A stretch of 64,000 nt of DNA from Dokdonella_A sp963834755 (GTDB lineage: Bacteria > Pseudomonadota > Gammaproteobacteria > Xanthomonadales > Rhodanobacteraceae), in the NCBI GenBank assembly GCA_963834755.1, contig CAWICQ010000009.1:248001-312000 (forward strand), in the 5' to 3' direction. This document shows, piece after piece, positions 24,782-32,996 of this stretch. The notes beneath the pieces are model-generated. The model ran no database searches. It was not told the origin of the DNA and saw only the letters and a program-made list of their open reading frames with translations. The translations under genes and the position numbers were made by a program. How positions within the stretch are numbered: the first letter of the stretch is position 1; each line of letters starts with the position of its first letter.

Positions 24782-26275
24782 TCAGCGCACGCCGTGCATC
24801 AGCTTGTTGATCAACGGCGCAATCAGGAACAGCACGATGCCCGCGCCAAACAGCAGATAAAAACTGAACGTGAAACCGTCCAGCGCGGACGCGACGGTCA
24901 TGCCCGTCTCACCGCTGATGCTGCCGGCAAGCAGACCCGACATGTTGTTGCCGATCGCCTGCGACAGGAACCAGCCGCCCATCGAAAGTCCGACGACGCG
25001 CAGCGGCGCGAGCTTGGTCACCATCGAAAGGCCGATCGGCGAGAGGCAGAGTTCGCCGAGCGTCTGCAGCACGTAACAGGCGACGAGCGGCCAGAATGGA
25101 ATGTGATTGTCCGGCCCGACCAGATTCTTCAACGCATACATCAGCACCAAAAACGCGAGCGAGTTGCCGAGCAGGCCGAGCCCGAACTTGCGCGGGATCG
25201 ACGGTTCGATGTTCCGCTTGTTCATCCATCCCCAGCACAGCGCGACCAGCGGCGCGATCAGAACGATCGCCAGCGGATTGACCGACTGGAACCAGCCGGT
25301 CGGAAATTCCCAGCCAAGCATGTTGCGATCGACGATGTTCTGCGCAAGGAAATTGAACGAGCTGCCGGCCTGCTCGAAGAACATCCAGAACAGCACGTTG
25401 AATGCGAACATGACCAGCATCGCGATTACGCGATCGCGATTGACGGTGCCTTCGCGCACGCCCTCGATGATGAGCATCGCCGCGACCACGACGAACAGCG
25501 CGCCGAGCAGCCAGGCGAGCCAATACGCACCGACCTGCGAAATCAACACGTAGACGATCGGCACCGCGATCGCTGCGCCGACGATCACCGCGATCATCGT
25601 CGTCGTGCCGTTGCGCTCGGCCGGCGGCCGGCCGATTTCGCCGAGCTGGCGGCGCCCGAACCAGAACCAGAGGTAGGAGAGGGCCATGCCGATGCCCGTC
25701 GTCACGAACACGATCCGGTAGTTCTGATGCTGCGGCGTGTTGGTGATCACGCTGGCCAGCCAGCCCGTGACCAGCGGCGCGACGAAGCCGCCGAGATTGA
25801 TGCCCATGTAGAAGATCGTGAAGCCGCGATCGCGACGCGGATCGCCCGGCGCGTAGAGCTGGCCGACCATCGATGAAATATTCGGCTTGAAGAGGCCATT
25901 GCCGGTGATGACGAGCGCGAGGCCGAGAACGAAGATCTGCTGGTTCGGCACGGTGATCGTGAAAAGGCCGAGTCCCATGATCACCGCGCCGAGCAGAATC
26001 GAGCGCTGATATCCGAGCAGGCGATCCGCGACGAAACCGCCGCCGATCGAAGTCGCGTAGACCAGCGCGAGATACGCCCCGTACGTACGGCTCGCGTACG
26101 CCTGACCGGAAGGATCGCCGCTGAAGAACTGGTCGACGATGTACAGCGTCAGCGCCCAGCGCATTCCGTAGAACGCGAAGCGCTCCCAGAACTCGGACAT
26201 GAACAGCATCCAGAGCGGGCGCGGATGACCTAGCGTTTCGGGGAAGACGCGGACGGTGGCGCTGGTGGCGGACAT
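24782..26275 (-). CDS. POT-family proton/oligopeptide symporter
   Basis: Inner-membrane transporter of 497 residues with about 14 predicted helices, importing di- and tripeptides with protons. Family motifs are EFWERFAFYGMR (ExxERFxYYG), GNGLFKPNISSMVGQLY and FYMGINLGGFVAPLV (PTR2 signature). The C-terminal half keeps LSPIGLSMVTKLAP. It may feed peptides from extracellular proteases to the neighbouring amino-acid catabolic genes. Single-gene unit, with repeats on both sides. Confidence 0.94.
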   Translation of the reverse strand: MSATSATVRVFPETLGHPRPLWMLFMSEFWERFAFYGMRWALTLYIVDQFFSGDPSGQAYASRTYGAYLALVYATSIGGGFVADRLLGYQRSILLGAVIMGLGLFTITVPNQQIFVLGLALVITGNGLFKPNISSMVGQLYAPGDPRRDRGFTIFYMGINLGGFVAPLVTGWLASVITNTPQHQNYRIVFVTTGIGMALSYLWFWFGRRQLGEIGRPPAERNGTTTMIAVIVGAAIAVPIVYVLISQVGAYWLAWLLGALFVVVAAMLIIEGVREGTVNRDRVIAMLVMFAFNVLFWMFFEQAGSSFNFLAQNIVDRNMLGWEFPTGWFQSVNPLAIVLIAPLVALCWGWMNKRNIEPSIPRKFGLGLLGNSLAFLVLMYALKNLVGPDNHIPFWPLVACYVLQTLGELCLSPIGLSMVTKLAPLRVVGLSMGGWFLSQAIGNNMSGLLAGSISGETGMTVASALDGFTFSFYLLFGAGIVLFLIAPLINKLMHGVR

Positions 26276-26342
26276 GGGTTCCCCTAGTCAGTTCAGATTC
26301 CAAGCGTGCCGTGGCTTCGACCGTCGCGACGGACCCACTCGC

Positions 26343-26425
26343 TCGTCGTCCCGGCGAAAGCCGGGATCCATTTTGATCTTCGAGCAAACGCACGATGGGT
26401 CCCGGCTTTCGCCGGGGCGACGGGC
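26343..26425. repeat. Inverted CCCGGC-AAGCCGGG repeat pair
   Basis: Two palindromes, CGTCCCGGCGAAAGCCGGGA and GGGTCCCGGCTTTCGCCGGG, are in inverted orientation with GATCCATTTT and CGATGGGTCC at the inner ends. This is a second dispersed repeat family, also present at 28919, 29981 and 31556. It lies between kynA and the peptide transporter. Confidence 0.75.
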
Positions 26426-26516
26426 TGGCGATTCTTCTTATCCGTTGGTCGCAGCGGAGTCAAACCGGACCGATGCTGCAACGCGTCGTGAACCGCGGCG
26501 CATCGAGTGCCAGTCG

Positions 26517-27371
26517 CTATGCCCCGATCTCCGTCCGCACGTCGATCAGCTCGGGAAAGAACGTCAACTCCAGCGCCTTCTTGAGGAACGCAACACCCGA
26601 CGATCCGCCGGTGCCGCGCTTGAAACCGATGATGCGCTCGACCGTCTTCATGTGCCGGAAGCGCCACAGCTGAAAACTTTCTTCGATATCGACCAGTTGT
26701 TCGCACAGGTGATATTCCGGCCAGAATTCCTTGGCGTTCTCGTAAATGCGCTTGAACACCGGCGCGAGCTCCGCGACGCGCTTGTGCGGTTGCGAGACGT
26801 CGCGTTCCAGCAGATGCGCCGGAACCGCATGGCCGCGCCGGGCGAGATAGCGCAGGAATTCGTCGTAGAGACTCGGCTCGGCCAGCGTCGCGCGCAGTGT
26901 CGCCTGCGCGTCGGGATCGTGATCGAACACCTTCAGCATGTCGGCATTCTTGTTGCCGAGCAGGAACTCGAGCTCGCGATACTGCAACGACTGGAAGCCG
27001 GACGACGCACCAAGCACGGGCCGGAACTCCATGTATTCCGACGGCGTCAACGTTTCGAGCACAGCCCACTGCTCGAACAGCTGGCGTTGCACCTGCTTGA
27101 CGCGCGCGAGCACTTTCAATGTCGTATCGATGTCGTCGACGCGCAAACGCTCGATCGCTTCGCGGAGCTCGTGGATGACCAGCTTCATCCACAGCTCGGC
27201 GACCTGATGCTGAATGATGAACAGCATCTCGTCATGATGCGGGGGATTGCTGAGCGGCTGCTGCGCCGCCAGCAATGTGTCCAGTTTCAGATAGCCGCCG
27301 TACGAAACGCGGTCGCGCAGATCGAGCTCGATGCCCTGCTCGAGCAGACGCAAGTTTTCCGGATCGGCCAT
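26517..27371 (-). CDS. kynA: Tryptophan 2,3-dioxygenase
   Basis: Haem dioxygenase of 284 residues that opens the indole ring of tryptophan to N-formylkynurenine. Family strings include SYGGYLKLDTLLAAQ, HHDEMLFIIQHQVAELWMKL (distal haem side), EFRPVLGASSGFQSLQYRE and a proximal-His region WRFRHMKTVERIIGFKRGTG. Full length. No other kynurenine-pathway gene is adjacent. It stands by itself between repeat blocks, near the tyrosine operon. Confidence 0.96.
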   Translation of the reverse strand: MADPENLRLLEQGIELDLRDRVSYGGYLKLDTLLAAQQPLSNPPHHDEMLFIIQHQVAELWMKLVIHELREAIERLRVDDIDTTLKVLARVKQVQRQLFEQWAVLETLTPSEYMEFRPVLGASSGFQSLQYRELEFLLGNKNADMLKVFDHDPDAQATLRATLAEPSLYDEFLRYLARRGHAVPAHLLERDVSQPHKRVAELAPVFKRIYENAKEFWPEYHLCEQLVDIEESFQLWRFRHMKTVERIIGFKRGTGGSSGVAFLKKALELTFFPELIDVRTEIGA

Positions 27372-27470
27372 GGGATCGTGCTGGCGAAAGGGAGATGGTC
27401 AGTGTAACAAACGGTGTGCGGTCGCCTGCTGCGCGCGTGGAGTGCGTGCTTCGATTGCCCTCACCCTACC

Positions 27471-27655
27471 CTCTCCCGCAAGCGGGAGAGGGGGTTTGCT
27501 TGTCACCTCTCCCGCAAGCGGGAGGGGAGTTTGCTTGTCACCTCTCCCGCAAGCGGGAGGGGAGTTTGCTTGTCACCTCTCCCGCAAGCGGGAGGGGGAG
27601 TTTGCTTGTCACCTCTCCCGCTTGCGGGAGAGGTCGCCTGCAAGGCGGGTGAGGG
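27471..27655. repeat. Tandem array of REP palindromes (four 35-36 bp units plus end unit)
   Basis: Units begin at 27471, 27507, 27542 and 27577. Each is a CTCTCCCGC/GCGGGAG palindrome followed by the same linker TTTGCTTGTCAC; the second and third are identical. A fifth, divergent unit (27613-27655) ends with a GCAAGGCGGGTGAGGG tail like the dispersed copies. This looks like local amplification of one REP unit. The 466-bp gap between kynA and the E1alpha gene holds nothing else. Confidence 0.85.
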
Positions 27656-27837
27656 ACGCTCGCAGAGAATCGCGCGCCGGCAAAACCGAACATTGCAGCG
27701 ATGCTGCAACGGGCCTTGCGCGGCGAGGGCCGCCTTGCTTACTGTTCCAGCCCCGCCGCGTCGGAACCTCGCACCGTCGTTCTGCCGGCCTCGCGTCAAA
27801 TTCCGTCCGCGCCAACGCGACGCAGCCCGGAGGTTTC

Positions 27838-28914
27838 GTGTCGATCGCCGCCACTTTCGAGATCGAATACCTGCAATATCTCGACGCCGACGGCACGCTC
27901 GTCCGCGACGATCTCCCGGCATTCGCGCGCGACGTCAAGCAGCTCGTCGAGCTCTACAAGCTCATGCTGTTCGTGCGCGTCTTCGACGCCAAGGCGGTCG
28001 CGCTGCAGCGCACCGGCAAGCTCGGCACATATGCCTCATGCCTCGGCCACGAAGCCGCGCACGTCGCGATCGGCAGCGCGATGGCCGAAGACGACGTGTT
28101 CGCGCCGATGTATCGCGAATACGGTGCGCAGTTCTACCGCGGCGTGAAACCGCGCGAAGTACTGCTGTACTGGGGCGGCGACGAACGCGGCAACGATTTC
28201 TCAGGTCCCGCGCACGACTTCGCCTGGTCGGTGCCGATCGCGACGCAAGCGTTGCACGCGGCCGGCGCAGCACTTGCATTCAAGATCCGCAAGGAACCGC
28301 GCGTCGCGGTCAGCGTGGTCGGCGACGGCGGCTCATCGAAGGCCGACTTCTACGGTGCGATCAACGTGACCGGCGCGATGCAGCTGCCGCTCGTGGTCGT
28401 CATCGTCAACAATCAATGGGCGATTTCGGTGCCGCGCAAGGCGCAGACAGGCGCCGCAACGCTCGCGCAGAAAGGCATCGCCGCCGGCATCGAGAGCATC
28501 CAGGTCGATGGCAACGATCTGATCGCGATGCGCGCCGCGCTCGATCACGCGATCAAGCGCGCACGTCACGGCCACGGCGGAACACTGATCGAAGCGGTCA
28601 CGTATCGCCTGTCCGATCACACGACCGCGGACGACGCGCGCCGCTATCGCTCGGAAGCGGAGGTCAAGGACGCCTGGCAGCGCGAACCGTTCAAGCGGAT
28701 CAAGACGTACTTGATGGGCATGAACGCGTGGACGGAAAAAGAAGAGGAAGCATGGAAGGCCGATTGCGCGACGCGTGTCGATGCGGAGGTCAATGCGTAT
28801 CTTGAAACAAAGTCGCAAGGCGTCGAGGCGATTTTTGATTTCACGTATGCGGAAGTGCCTGCGGATCTGGCGACGCAGCGGCAGGCTGCATTGGACAACG
28901 AGAAGCACGTTTAA
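27838..28914 (+). CDS. 2-oxoacid dehydrogenase E1 component, alpha subunit
   Basis: Thiamine-diphosphate enzyme subunit of 358 residues, pyruvate/branched-chain 2-oxoacid dehydrogenase type. The ThDP motif runs from GDGGSSKADFYGAINVTG to VIVNNQWAIS (GDG to NN). LMLFVRVFDAKAVALQRTGKL and SDHTTADDARRYRS (phosphorylation-loop region) are typical. A GTG start at 27838 has CCCGGAGG upstream. It forms an operon with E1beta and E2. Catabolic placement beside kynA and tyrosine genes favours a branched-chain 2-oxoacid substrate, but pyruvate cannot be excluded. Confidence 0.92.
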   Translation: MSIAATFEIEYLQYLDADGTLVRDDLPAFARDVKQLVELYKLMLFVRVFDAKAVALQRTGKLGTYASCLGHEAAHVAIGSAMAEDDVFAPMYREYGAQFYRGVKPREVLLYWGGDERGNDFSGPAHDFAWSVPIATQALHAAGAALAFKIRKEPRVAVSVVGDGGSSKADFYGAINVTGAMQLPLVVVIVNNQWAISVPRKAQTGAATLAQKGIAAGIESIQVDGNDLIAMRAALDHAIKRARHGHGGTLIEAVTYRLSDHTTADDARRYRSEAEVKDAWQREPFKRIKTYLMGMNAWTEKEEEAWKADCATRVDAEVNAYLETKSQGVEAIFDFTYAEVPADLATQRQAALDNEKHV

Positions 28915-28918
28915 CCTT

Positions 28919-28950
28919 CGTCTTCCCGGAGAAAGCCGGGAAGACGGGAA
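28919..28950. repeat. CCCGG-AAGCCGGG palindrome between E1 alpha and E1 beta
   Basis: A palindrome CGTCTTCCCGGAGAAAGCCGG and its tail GGGAAGACGGGAATG lie in the 57-bp gap between the two E1 genes. It is a copy of the second repeat family and may act as an mRNA hairpin within the operon. Confidence 0.65.
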
Positions 28951-28971
28951 TGCAGGAACCCCGAGACATTC

Positions 28972-29952
28972 ATGCCGCAAATCACCCTCATCGAAGCCGT
29001 CACCCAGGCCCTCGCTTACGAGATGCAGCACGACGATTCCGTCGTTGTGCTCGGTGAAGACGTCGGCGTCAACGGCGGCGTGTTTCGCGCGACGGTTGGC
29101 TTGCAGCAGAAATTCGGCGAGCAGCGCGTGATCGATACGCCGCTCGACGAAACCACGATCGCGGGCCTCACCGTCGGTCTCGCCGCGCAGGGCATGAAGC
29201 CCGTCGCGGAAGCGCAGTTCGAAGGTTTCATCTATCCGATGATGGAACAGATCGCGTGTCACGCCGCGCGCATGCGCACGCGCACGCGCGGACGCATGAG
29301 CTGTCCTGCGGTGTTTCGCGCGCCGTGGGGCGGCGGCATCCGCGCGCCGGAGCATCATTCGGAAGCGAACGAGCATTTGTTCACGAACATTCCCGGCTTG
29401 CGCGTCGTGATGCCCTCCTCGCCCGGTCGTGCGTACGGTTTGCTGCTGGCGGCCATCCGTGATCCGGATCCGGTGATGTTTTTCGAGCCCAAGCGCATCT
29501 ATCGCCAATACAAGGAAGACGTCGCCGACGACGGCGAAGCGCTGCCACTCGATGTGTGTTTCGTGCTGCGCGACGGCAGCGATGTGACGCTGGTGACCTG
29601 GGGCGCGCAGGTCAAGGAAACGCTCGAAGCGGCCGATGCGCTGGCTGAGCAAGGCATCAGCGCCGAAGTCATCGACGTCGCGACGCTGAAGCCGCTCGAT
29701 TTCGACACGATCGGCGAGTCGGTACAGAAAACCGGCCGCTGCGTGATCGTGCACGAAGCGCCGCGCACGGCCGGTTTCGGCGCGGAGATCGCGGCGCGCG
29801 TGGCCGAGAAATGCCTGTACGATCTCGTCGCGCCGGTCGAGCGCGTGACCGGTTACGACACGCACATTCCGCTGTATCGGCTCGAGATGAAATATCTGCC
29901 GAGCGTCGAGAAAATCGTCGCGGCGGCGAAGCGGACGGTGGCGGCATCCTAG
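28972..29952 (+). CDS. 2-oxoacid dehydrogenase E1 component, beta subunit
   Basis: Transketolase-like subunit of 326 residues pairing with the upstream alpha subunit. Seen are VVVLGEDVGVNGGVFRAT, DTPLDETTIAGLTVGLAAQG (ThDP-activating Glu region), APWGGGIRAPEHHSEANEH and the C-terminal transketolase domain (EVIDVATLKPLDFDTIGESV). The interface supplies the cofactor-activating residue and binds E2. It is followed by a repeat-bearing gap of 120 bp before E2. Confidence 0.94.
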   Translation: MPQITLIEAVTQALAYEMQHDDSVVVLGEDVGVNGGVFRATVGLQQKFGEQRVIDTPLDETTIAGLTVGLAAQGMKPVAEAQFEGFIYPMMEQIACHAARMRTRTRGRMSCPAVFRAPWGGGIRAPEHHSEANEHLFTNIPGLRVVMPSSPGRAYGLLLAAIRDPDPVMFFEPKRIYRQYKEDVADDGEALPLDVCFVLRDGSDVTLVTWGAQVKETLEAADALAEQGISAEVIDVATLKPLDFDTIGESVQKTGRCVIVHEAPRTAGFGAEIAARVAEKCLYDLVAPVERVTGYDTHIPLYRLEMKYLPSVEKIVAAAKRTVAAS

Positions 29953-29980
29953 CGGTGCTGCCAGCCGTGAGCAGTCATAC

Positions 29981-30058
29981 CGTCGTCGTTCCGGCGCAAG
30001 CCGGAACCCATTTTCGGCGGGAACAACAAAATGGATCCCGGCTTGCGCCGGGATGACG
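29981..30058. repeat. Inverted repeat pair before the E2 gene
   Basis: GTTCCGGCGCAAGCCGGAAC and ATCCCGGCTTGCGCCGGGAT flank CCATTTT...AAAATGG, so the whole block can fold as one long hairpin. It ends 14 bases before the E2 ATG and its ribosome binding site. In-frame codons continue into it, but the family start MGDLKTFHLP lies beyond it. Confidence 0.75.
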
Positions 30059-30072
30059 AAAGAGAGAACGTC

Positions 30073-31506
30073 ATGGGCGATCTGAAGACATTCCATCTCC
30101 CCGACCTCGGCGAAGGCCTGCCCGACGCGACGATCGTCGAGTGGCTCGTCAAGGAAGGCGGCACCGTGAAGCTCGACGAGCCGCTGGTCTCGATGGAGAC
30201 CGCCAAGGCCGTCGTCGAAGTGCCCTCGCCGTTCTCGGGCAAGCTCGCGAAAGTGCATGGCAAGGCTGGCGATGTGATCGCGACCGGCGCGGCGCTGGCG
30301 GAATTCGAGATCGATCCAAAGATGCCGCAGCGCGCCGAAGCCGAAGCGACCGGTCACCATCATGGGCCGCCGAAAGCCGCGAAGGCAGCATCCGGCAAGG
30401 GCGCCGGCAACGAAGCGCCCGACAGGAAAGGCGTCGTCGCTTCCGACGAGGGCGGCGAGATCGTCGAGAACGACAACGCCGGGCGCGCCGATGAAGGCAC
30501 GGTCGTCGGTGCGATGCAGACGAGCGATCGCGTGCATTCCGAACAGGCGACGAGCGTCGGCGGCGTCAAAGCCGTGCCGGCGGTGCGTGCGCTGGCAAAA
30601 AAACTCGGTGTCGATCTGGCGCGCGTCGCGGCGAGTGGCGCGGGCGGCGTGGTGACATTGAAGGACGTCAAGGATGCTGCGGCGGCGGGAACGGCGCGCA
30701 TCGGTGCGGCGGGCGGTGCGGGCATTGCGAATGCGCAGCGCTCGACTTCGGCCGTGCCCTCACCCGGCGCGGGTGCGCCGACCTCTCCCGCGAGCGGGAG
30801 AGGTGAGAGGACTGCGCTTTCTGCGTCGGGAAGACCGATGCGCACGACGCCGCCGACGGTCGCGGCAACCGGACAACCCGAACAACTCAAAGGCGTTCGC
30901 CGCAACATGGCGCGCGTGATGGCGGATGCGCACGCGAAAGTCGTGCCGACGACGCTCGCCGACGACGCCGACATCAGCGCGTGGCTGCCGGGCAACGACA
31001 TCACCGGCCGCCTGATTCGCGCGATCGTGCGCGCGTGCAAGACGGTCCCGGCGCTCAACGCGTGGTTCGATGGCGAAAACCTGACCCGCACCTTGCATCC
31101 GCACGTCGACATCGGCATCGCCGTCGATACCGACGACGGCTTGTTCGTGCCCGCACTGCGCAACGCGGACATGCTCGACGCAGTCGGCGTGCGCGCAGCG
31201 GTGAATCGCCTGCGCACGCAGGTGGAGGATCGCAGCATCGCGCCGTCGGAACTCTCGGGCTACACGATTTCGCTGTCGAACTTCGGCGTGTTCGCCGGGC
31301 GCTATGCGACGCCGATCGTCGTGCCGCCTTGCGTCGCGATCATCGCCGCCGGCAAGGGGCGGCATCAGATGACGCCGGTCATGGGCGGCTTCGCATCGCA
31401 CCGCGTGATTCCGCTGTCGCTGACGTTCGATCATCGCGCGGCGACCGGCGGCGAAGCGGCGCGGTTCCTGAGGGCGATGCTGGACGACCTAGCGCTGGCG
31501 CAATGA
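30073..31506 (+). CDS. 2-oxoacid dehydrogenase E2 component (dihydrolipoyl acyltransferase)
   Basis: Core enzyme of the complex, 477 residues. The lipoyl domain has Lys45 in SMETAKAVVEV. The E1/E3-binding domain is about 170-205 (VPAVRALAKKLGVDLARV). The catalytic domain is about 270-477, with the His motif FDHRAATGG and NFGVFAGRYATPIV. The linker before the catalytic domain includes residues about 229-246 that are the translation of a REP-like repeat (30757-30811). No E3 gene follows, so dihydrolipoamide dehydrogenase must come from elsewhere. Confidence 0.93.
   Translation: MGDLKTFHLPDLGEGLPDATIVEWLVKEGGTVKLDEPLVSMETAKAVVEVPSPFSGKLAKVHGKAGDVIATGAALAEFEIDPKMPQRAEAEATGHHHGPPKAAKAASGKGAGNEAPDRKGVVASDEGGEIVENDNAGRADEGTVVGAMQTSDRVHSEQATSVGGVKAVPAVRALAKKLGVDLARVAASGAGGVVTLKDVKDAAAAGTARIGAAGGAGIANAQRSTSAVPSPGAGAPTSPASGRGERTALSASGRPMRTTPPTVAATGQPEQLKGVRRNMARVMADAHAKVVPTTLADDADISAWLPGNDITGRLIRAIVRACKTVPALNAWFDGENLTRTLHPHVDIGIAVDTDDGLFVPALRNADMLDAVGVRAAVNRLRTQVEDRSIAPSELSGYTISLSNFGVFAGRYATPIVVPPCVAIIAAGKGRHQMTPVMGGFASHRVIPLSLTFDHRAATGGEAARFLRAMLDDLALAQ
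30757..30811. repeat. REP-like element inside the E2 coding sequence
   Basis: CCCTCACCCGG, a GGCGCGGGTGCGCC hairpin and the palindrome CCTCTCCCGCGAGCGGGAGAGG form the same unit as the intergenic repeats at 27613-27655. It is read in frame as a Pro/Ser/Gly-rich peptide (PSPGAGAPTSPASGRGE) in the flexible linker. Confidence 0.8.
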
Positions 31507-31508
31507 GT

Positions 31509-31540
31509 TCCGGGATTCGGGATTCGGGATTCGGGATCGG
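31509..31540. repeat. Short tandem repeat GGGATTCG and adjacent spacer
   Basis: The octamer GGGATTCG is repeated three times with a fourth incomplete copy just after the E2 stop. Such octamer runs can slip during replication. It is followed within 20 bp by a palindrome of the CCGGC family (31556-31584). Confidence 0.7.
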
Positions 31541-31555
31541 ACAAAGGCTACATCC

Positions 31556-31584
31556 TCCGTCATTCCGGCGAAGGCCGGAATAAC
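31556..31584. repeat. CCGGC-family palindrome before the VOC gene
   Basis: CATTCCGGCGAAGGCCGGAATAA is a near-perfect hairpin in the 95-bp gap between E2 and the VOC gene. Same family as 26343 and 29981. Confidence 0.6.
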
Positions 31585-31601
31585 GCAAATCGGGAAGACT
31601 C

Positions 31602-31988
31602 ATGCACCACAGCCGCCTTTGCGCGATCGTGATCGACTGCCAAGTCGACGATCTCACCGGCGCCACCGCGTTCTGGAGCAAGGCATTCGGCAAGGCGATC
31701 GCCAGCGTCGATCAGGACGGCGACGGCAAGTACGCCGAGCTCAAGACCAGCGAGGATGAGCCGATCATCGTGCTGCAAAGAGTCGGCCACGAGAGCCGCG
31801 TGCATCTCGACATCGAGACCGACGATCTCGAGGCGGAGGCGGCGCGCCTCGAAGCGCTCGGCGCCAAGCGCATCGAATTCATGCACGACCGCTGGTGGGT
31901 CATGGAAGCGCCGACCGGTCAGCGCTTCTGCATCGTGCGCAAGCAGCGCAAGGAATTCGGTCCGCATCTCAATACGTGGCCCGATTGA
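31602..31988 (+). CDS. VOC (glyoxalase/bleomycin-resistance) superfamily protein
   Basis: Small protein of 128 residues with the paired beta-alpha-beta-beta-beta modules of the VOC fold: an N-terminal VIDCQVDDLTGATAFWSKAFG and a C-terminal SRVHLDIETDDLEAEAARLEALGAK region. It resembles the glyoxalase-like domain (Glyoxalase_6) proteins of unknown substrate. GGGAAGACTC precedes the ATG. Function beyond the fold is not known. Neighbours give no clue. Confidence 0.82.
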   Translation: MHHSRLCAIVIDCQVDDLTGATAFWSKAFGKAIASVDQDGDGKYAELKTSEDEPIIVLQRVGHESRVHLDIETDDLEAEAARLEALGAKRIEFMHDRWWVMEAPTGQRFCIVRKQRKEFGPHLNTWPD

Positions 31989-32139
31989 TCCGGCGTCCGC
32001 TACGCGGAATGGTGGTTCCGTCCGCAGACCGTGCCGGCTCGGCAAACACGAGCGGTTGCGCCATCGACGATGCGGCCGGTGCACTTTGACGCAACGCAGC
32101 CTGCTCGGAGAGGATGCGCCGACGACCAGGATCATCCCG

Positions 32140-32760
32140 ATGCAGACACCGGATCGCAGGCCGCTCGCTTCCCGCAGCTCGCGCTGGGCGCAAGCCGGGG
32201 CCGCGGCGCTGGCGCGCTCGTCGGTCACGCCGAACCAGATTTCGCTCGCCAGCATCGTGTTCGCGCTCGCCGCGGCCTTCGCGCTCGTGCGCGCGAGCGC
32301 GGGAATGCTGCTCGTCGCAGCGGTTTGCGTGCAGCTGCGGCTGCTCTGCAACCTGCTCGATGGCATGGTCGCGATCGAGGGCGGCAAACAGTCGCCGGTT
32401 GGCGCGCTGTACAACGAATTTCCGGATCGCATCGCCGATTCGGTGTTGCTGATCGCGCTCGGTTTTGCGGCCGGCGTGCCGTGGCTCGGCTGGCTCGCGG
32501 CATTGCTCGCGGCGTTGACGGCGTACGTGCGCGCGACCGGCGGCGCGCTCGGCCTCGCGCAGGATTTTCGCGGGCCGATGGCCAAGCCGCATCGCATGGC
32601 CGTGCTGACGATCGCGTGCGTCGCCGGCGCGGCGGAGTTCGCTTGGTTCGGCACGCGCTACGCGCTCACGACCGCCGCGATCTTGATCGCCGCGGGTTCC
32701 GCGGCAACGTGCGCGACGCGCACGCTCGCGATCGCCGAATCGTTGCGCGAACGGCGCTGA
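32140..32760 (+). CDS. CDP-alcohol phosphatidyltransferase family protein
   Basis: Integral membrane enzyme of 206 residues with about six helices. The active-site motif reads LLDGMVAIEGGKQSP-VGALYNEFPDRIAD, broken here for clarity. Compared with the classic DG-x2-AR-x8-G-x3-D-x3-D, the Arg is Ile and the third acidic residue is Asn. From memory this variant occurs in one branch of the family, but its substrate is unknown to me. The start is set at the ATG 32140, with AGGAT about 8 bases before it. It may make a phospholipid or an inositol/alditol-linked lipid (inference). Confidence 0.8.
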   Translation: MQTPDRRPLASRSSRWAQAGAAALARSSVTPNQISLASIVFALAAAFALVRASAGMLLVAAVCVQLRLLCNLLDGMVAIEGGKQSPVGALYNEFPDRIADSVLLIALGFAAGVPWLGWLAALLAALTAYVRATGGALGLAQDFRGPMAKPHRMAVLTIACVAGAAEFAWFGTRYALTTAAILIAAGSAATCATRTLAIAESLRERR

Positions 32761-32940
32761 CTTCGCGCGAGCCGGCATCCCTTCCGCAGCCGAAAACGCA
32801 ACAAAAATTTCATCGCATCGCCGGCGCCGCGCTTTCAAAGCACCCTTCCGCGTACCCGGCGAGTGGAGGATCATGCCGGTCCCGCTGAATGGTTTCGTAG
32901 CGGCGGTTCCGCTTCGCCTGCACGCCACGGGCGCGTCGTG

Positions 32941-32946
32941 TATGAT
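32941..32946 (+). promoter_or_regulatory. Possible -10 box of metK
   Basis: TATGAT lies 51 bp before the metK ATG at the right distance for a short leader. No clear -35 box precedes it in this GC-rich stretch. No SAM-riboswitch pattern was recognised in the 235-bp gap. Confidence 0.3.
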
Positions 32947-32996
32947 GCGCGCCCGAAATTTCATCCATTCATCCGTATAGAAGGATATTTGCCGCG

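Noticed and set aside
27471..27655. CRISPR-like array
   Set aside because: The repeats follow each other with identical linkers, so there are no unique spacers, and no cas gene is near. It is a tandem REP array.
28333..30537. Long minus-strand frame across the E1 and E2 genes
   Set aside because: Same shadow effect. It crosses intergenic repeats and has a His/Arg/Asp-rich product without domains.
32761..32996. SAM riboswitch before metK
   Set aside because: Checked because the downstream gene makes SAM. I could not find the paired core of SAM-I or SAM-II in the gap.
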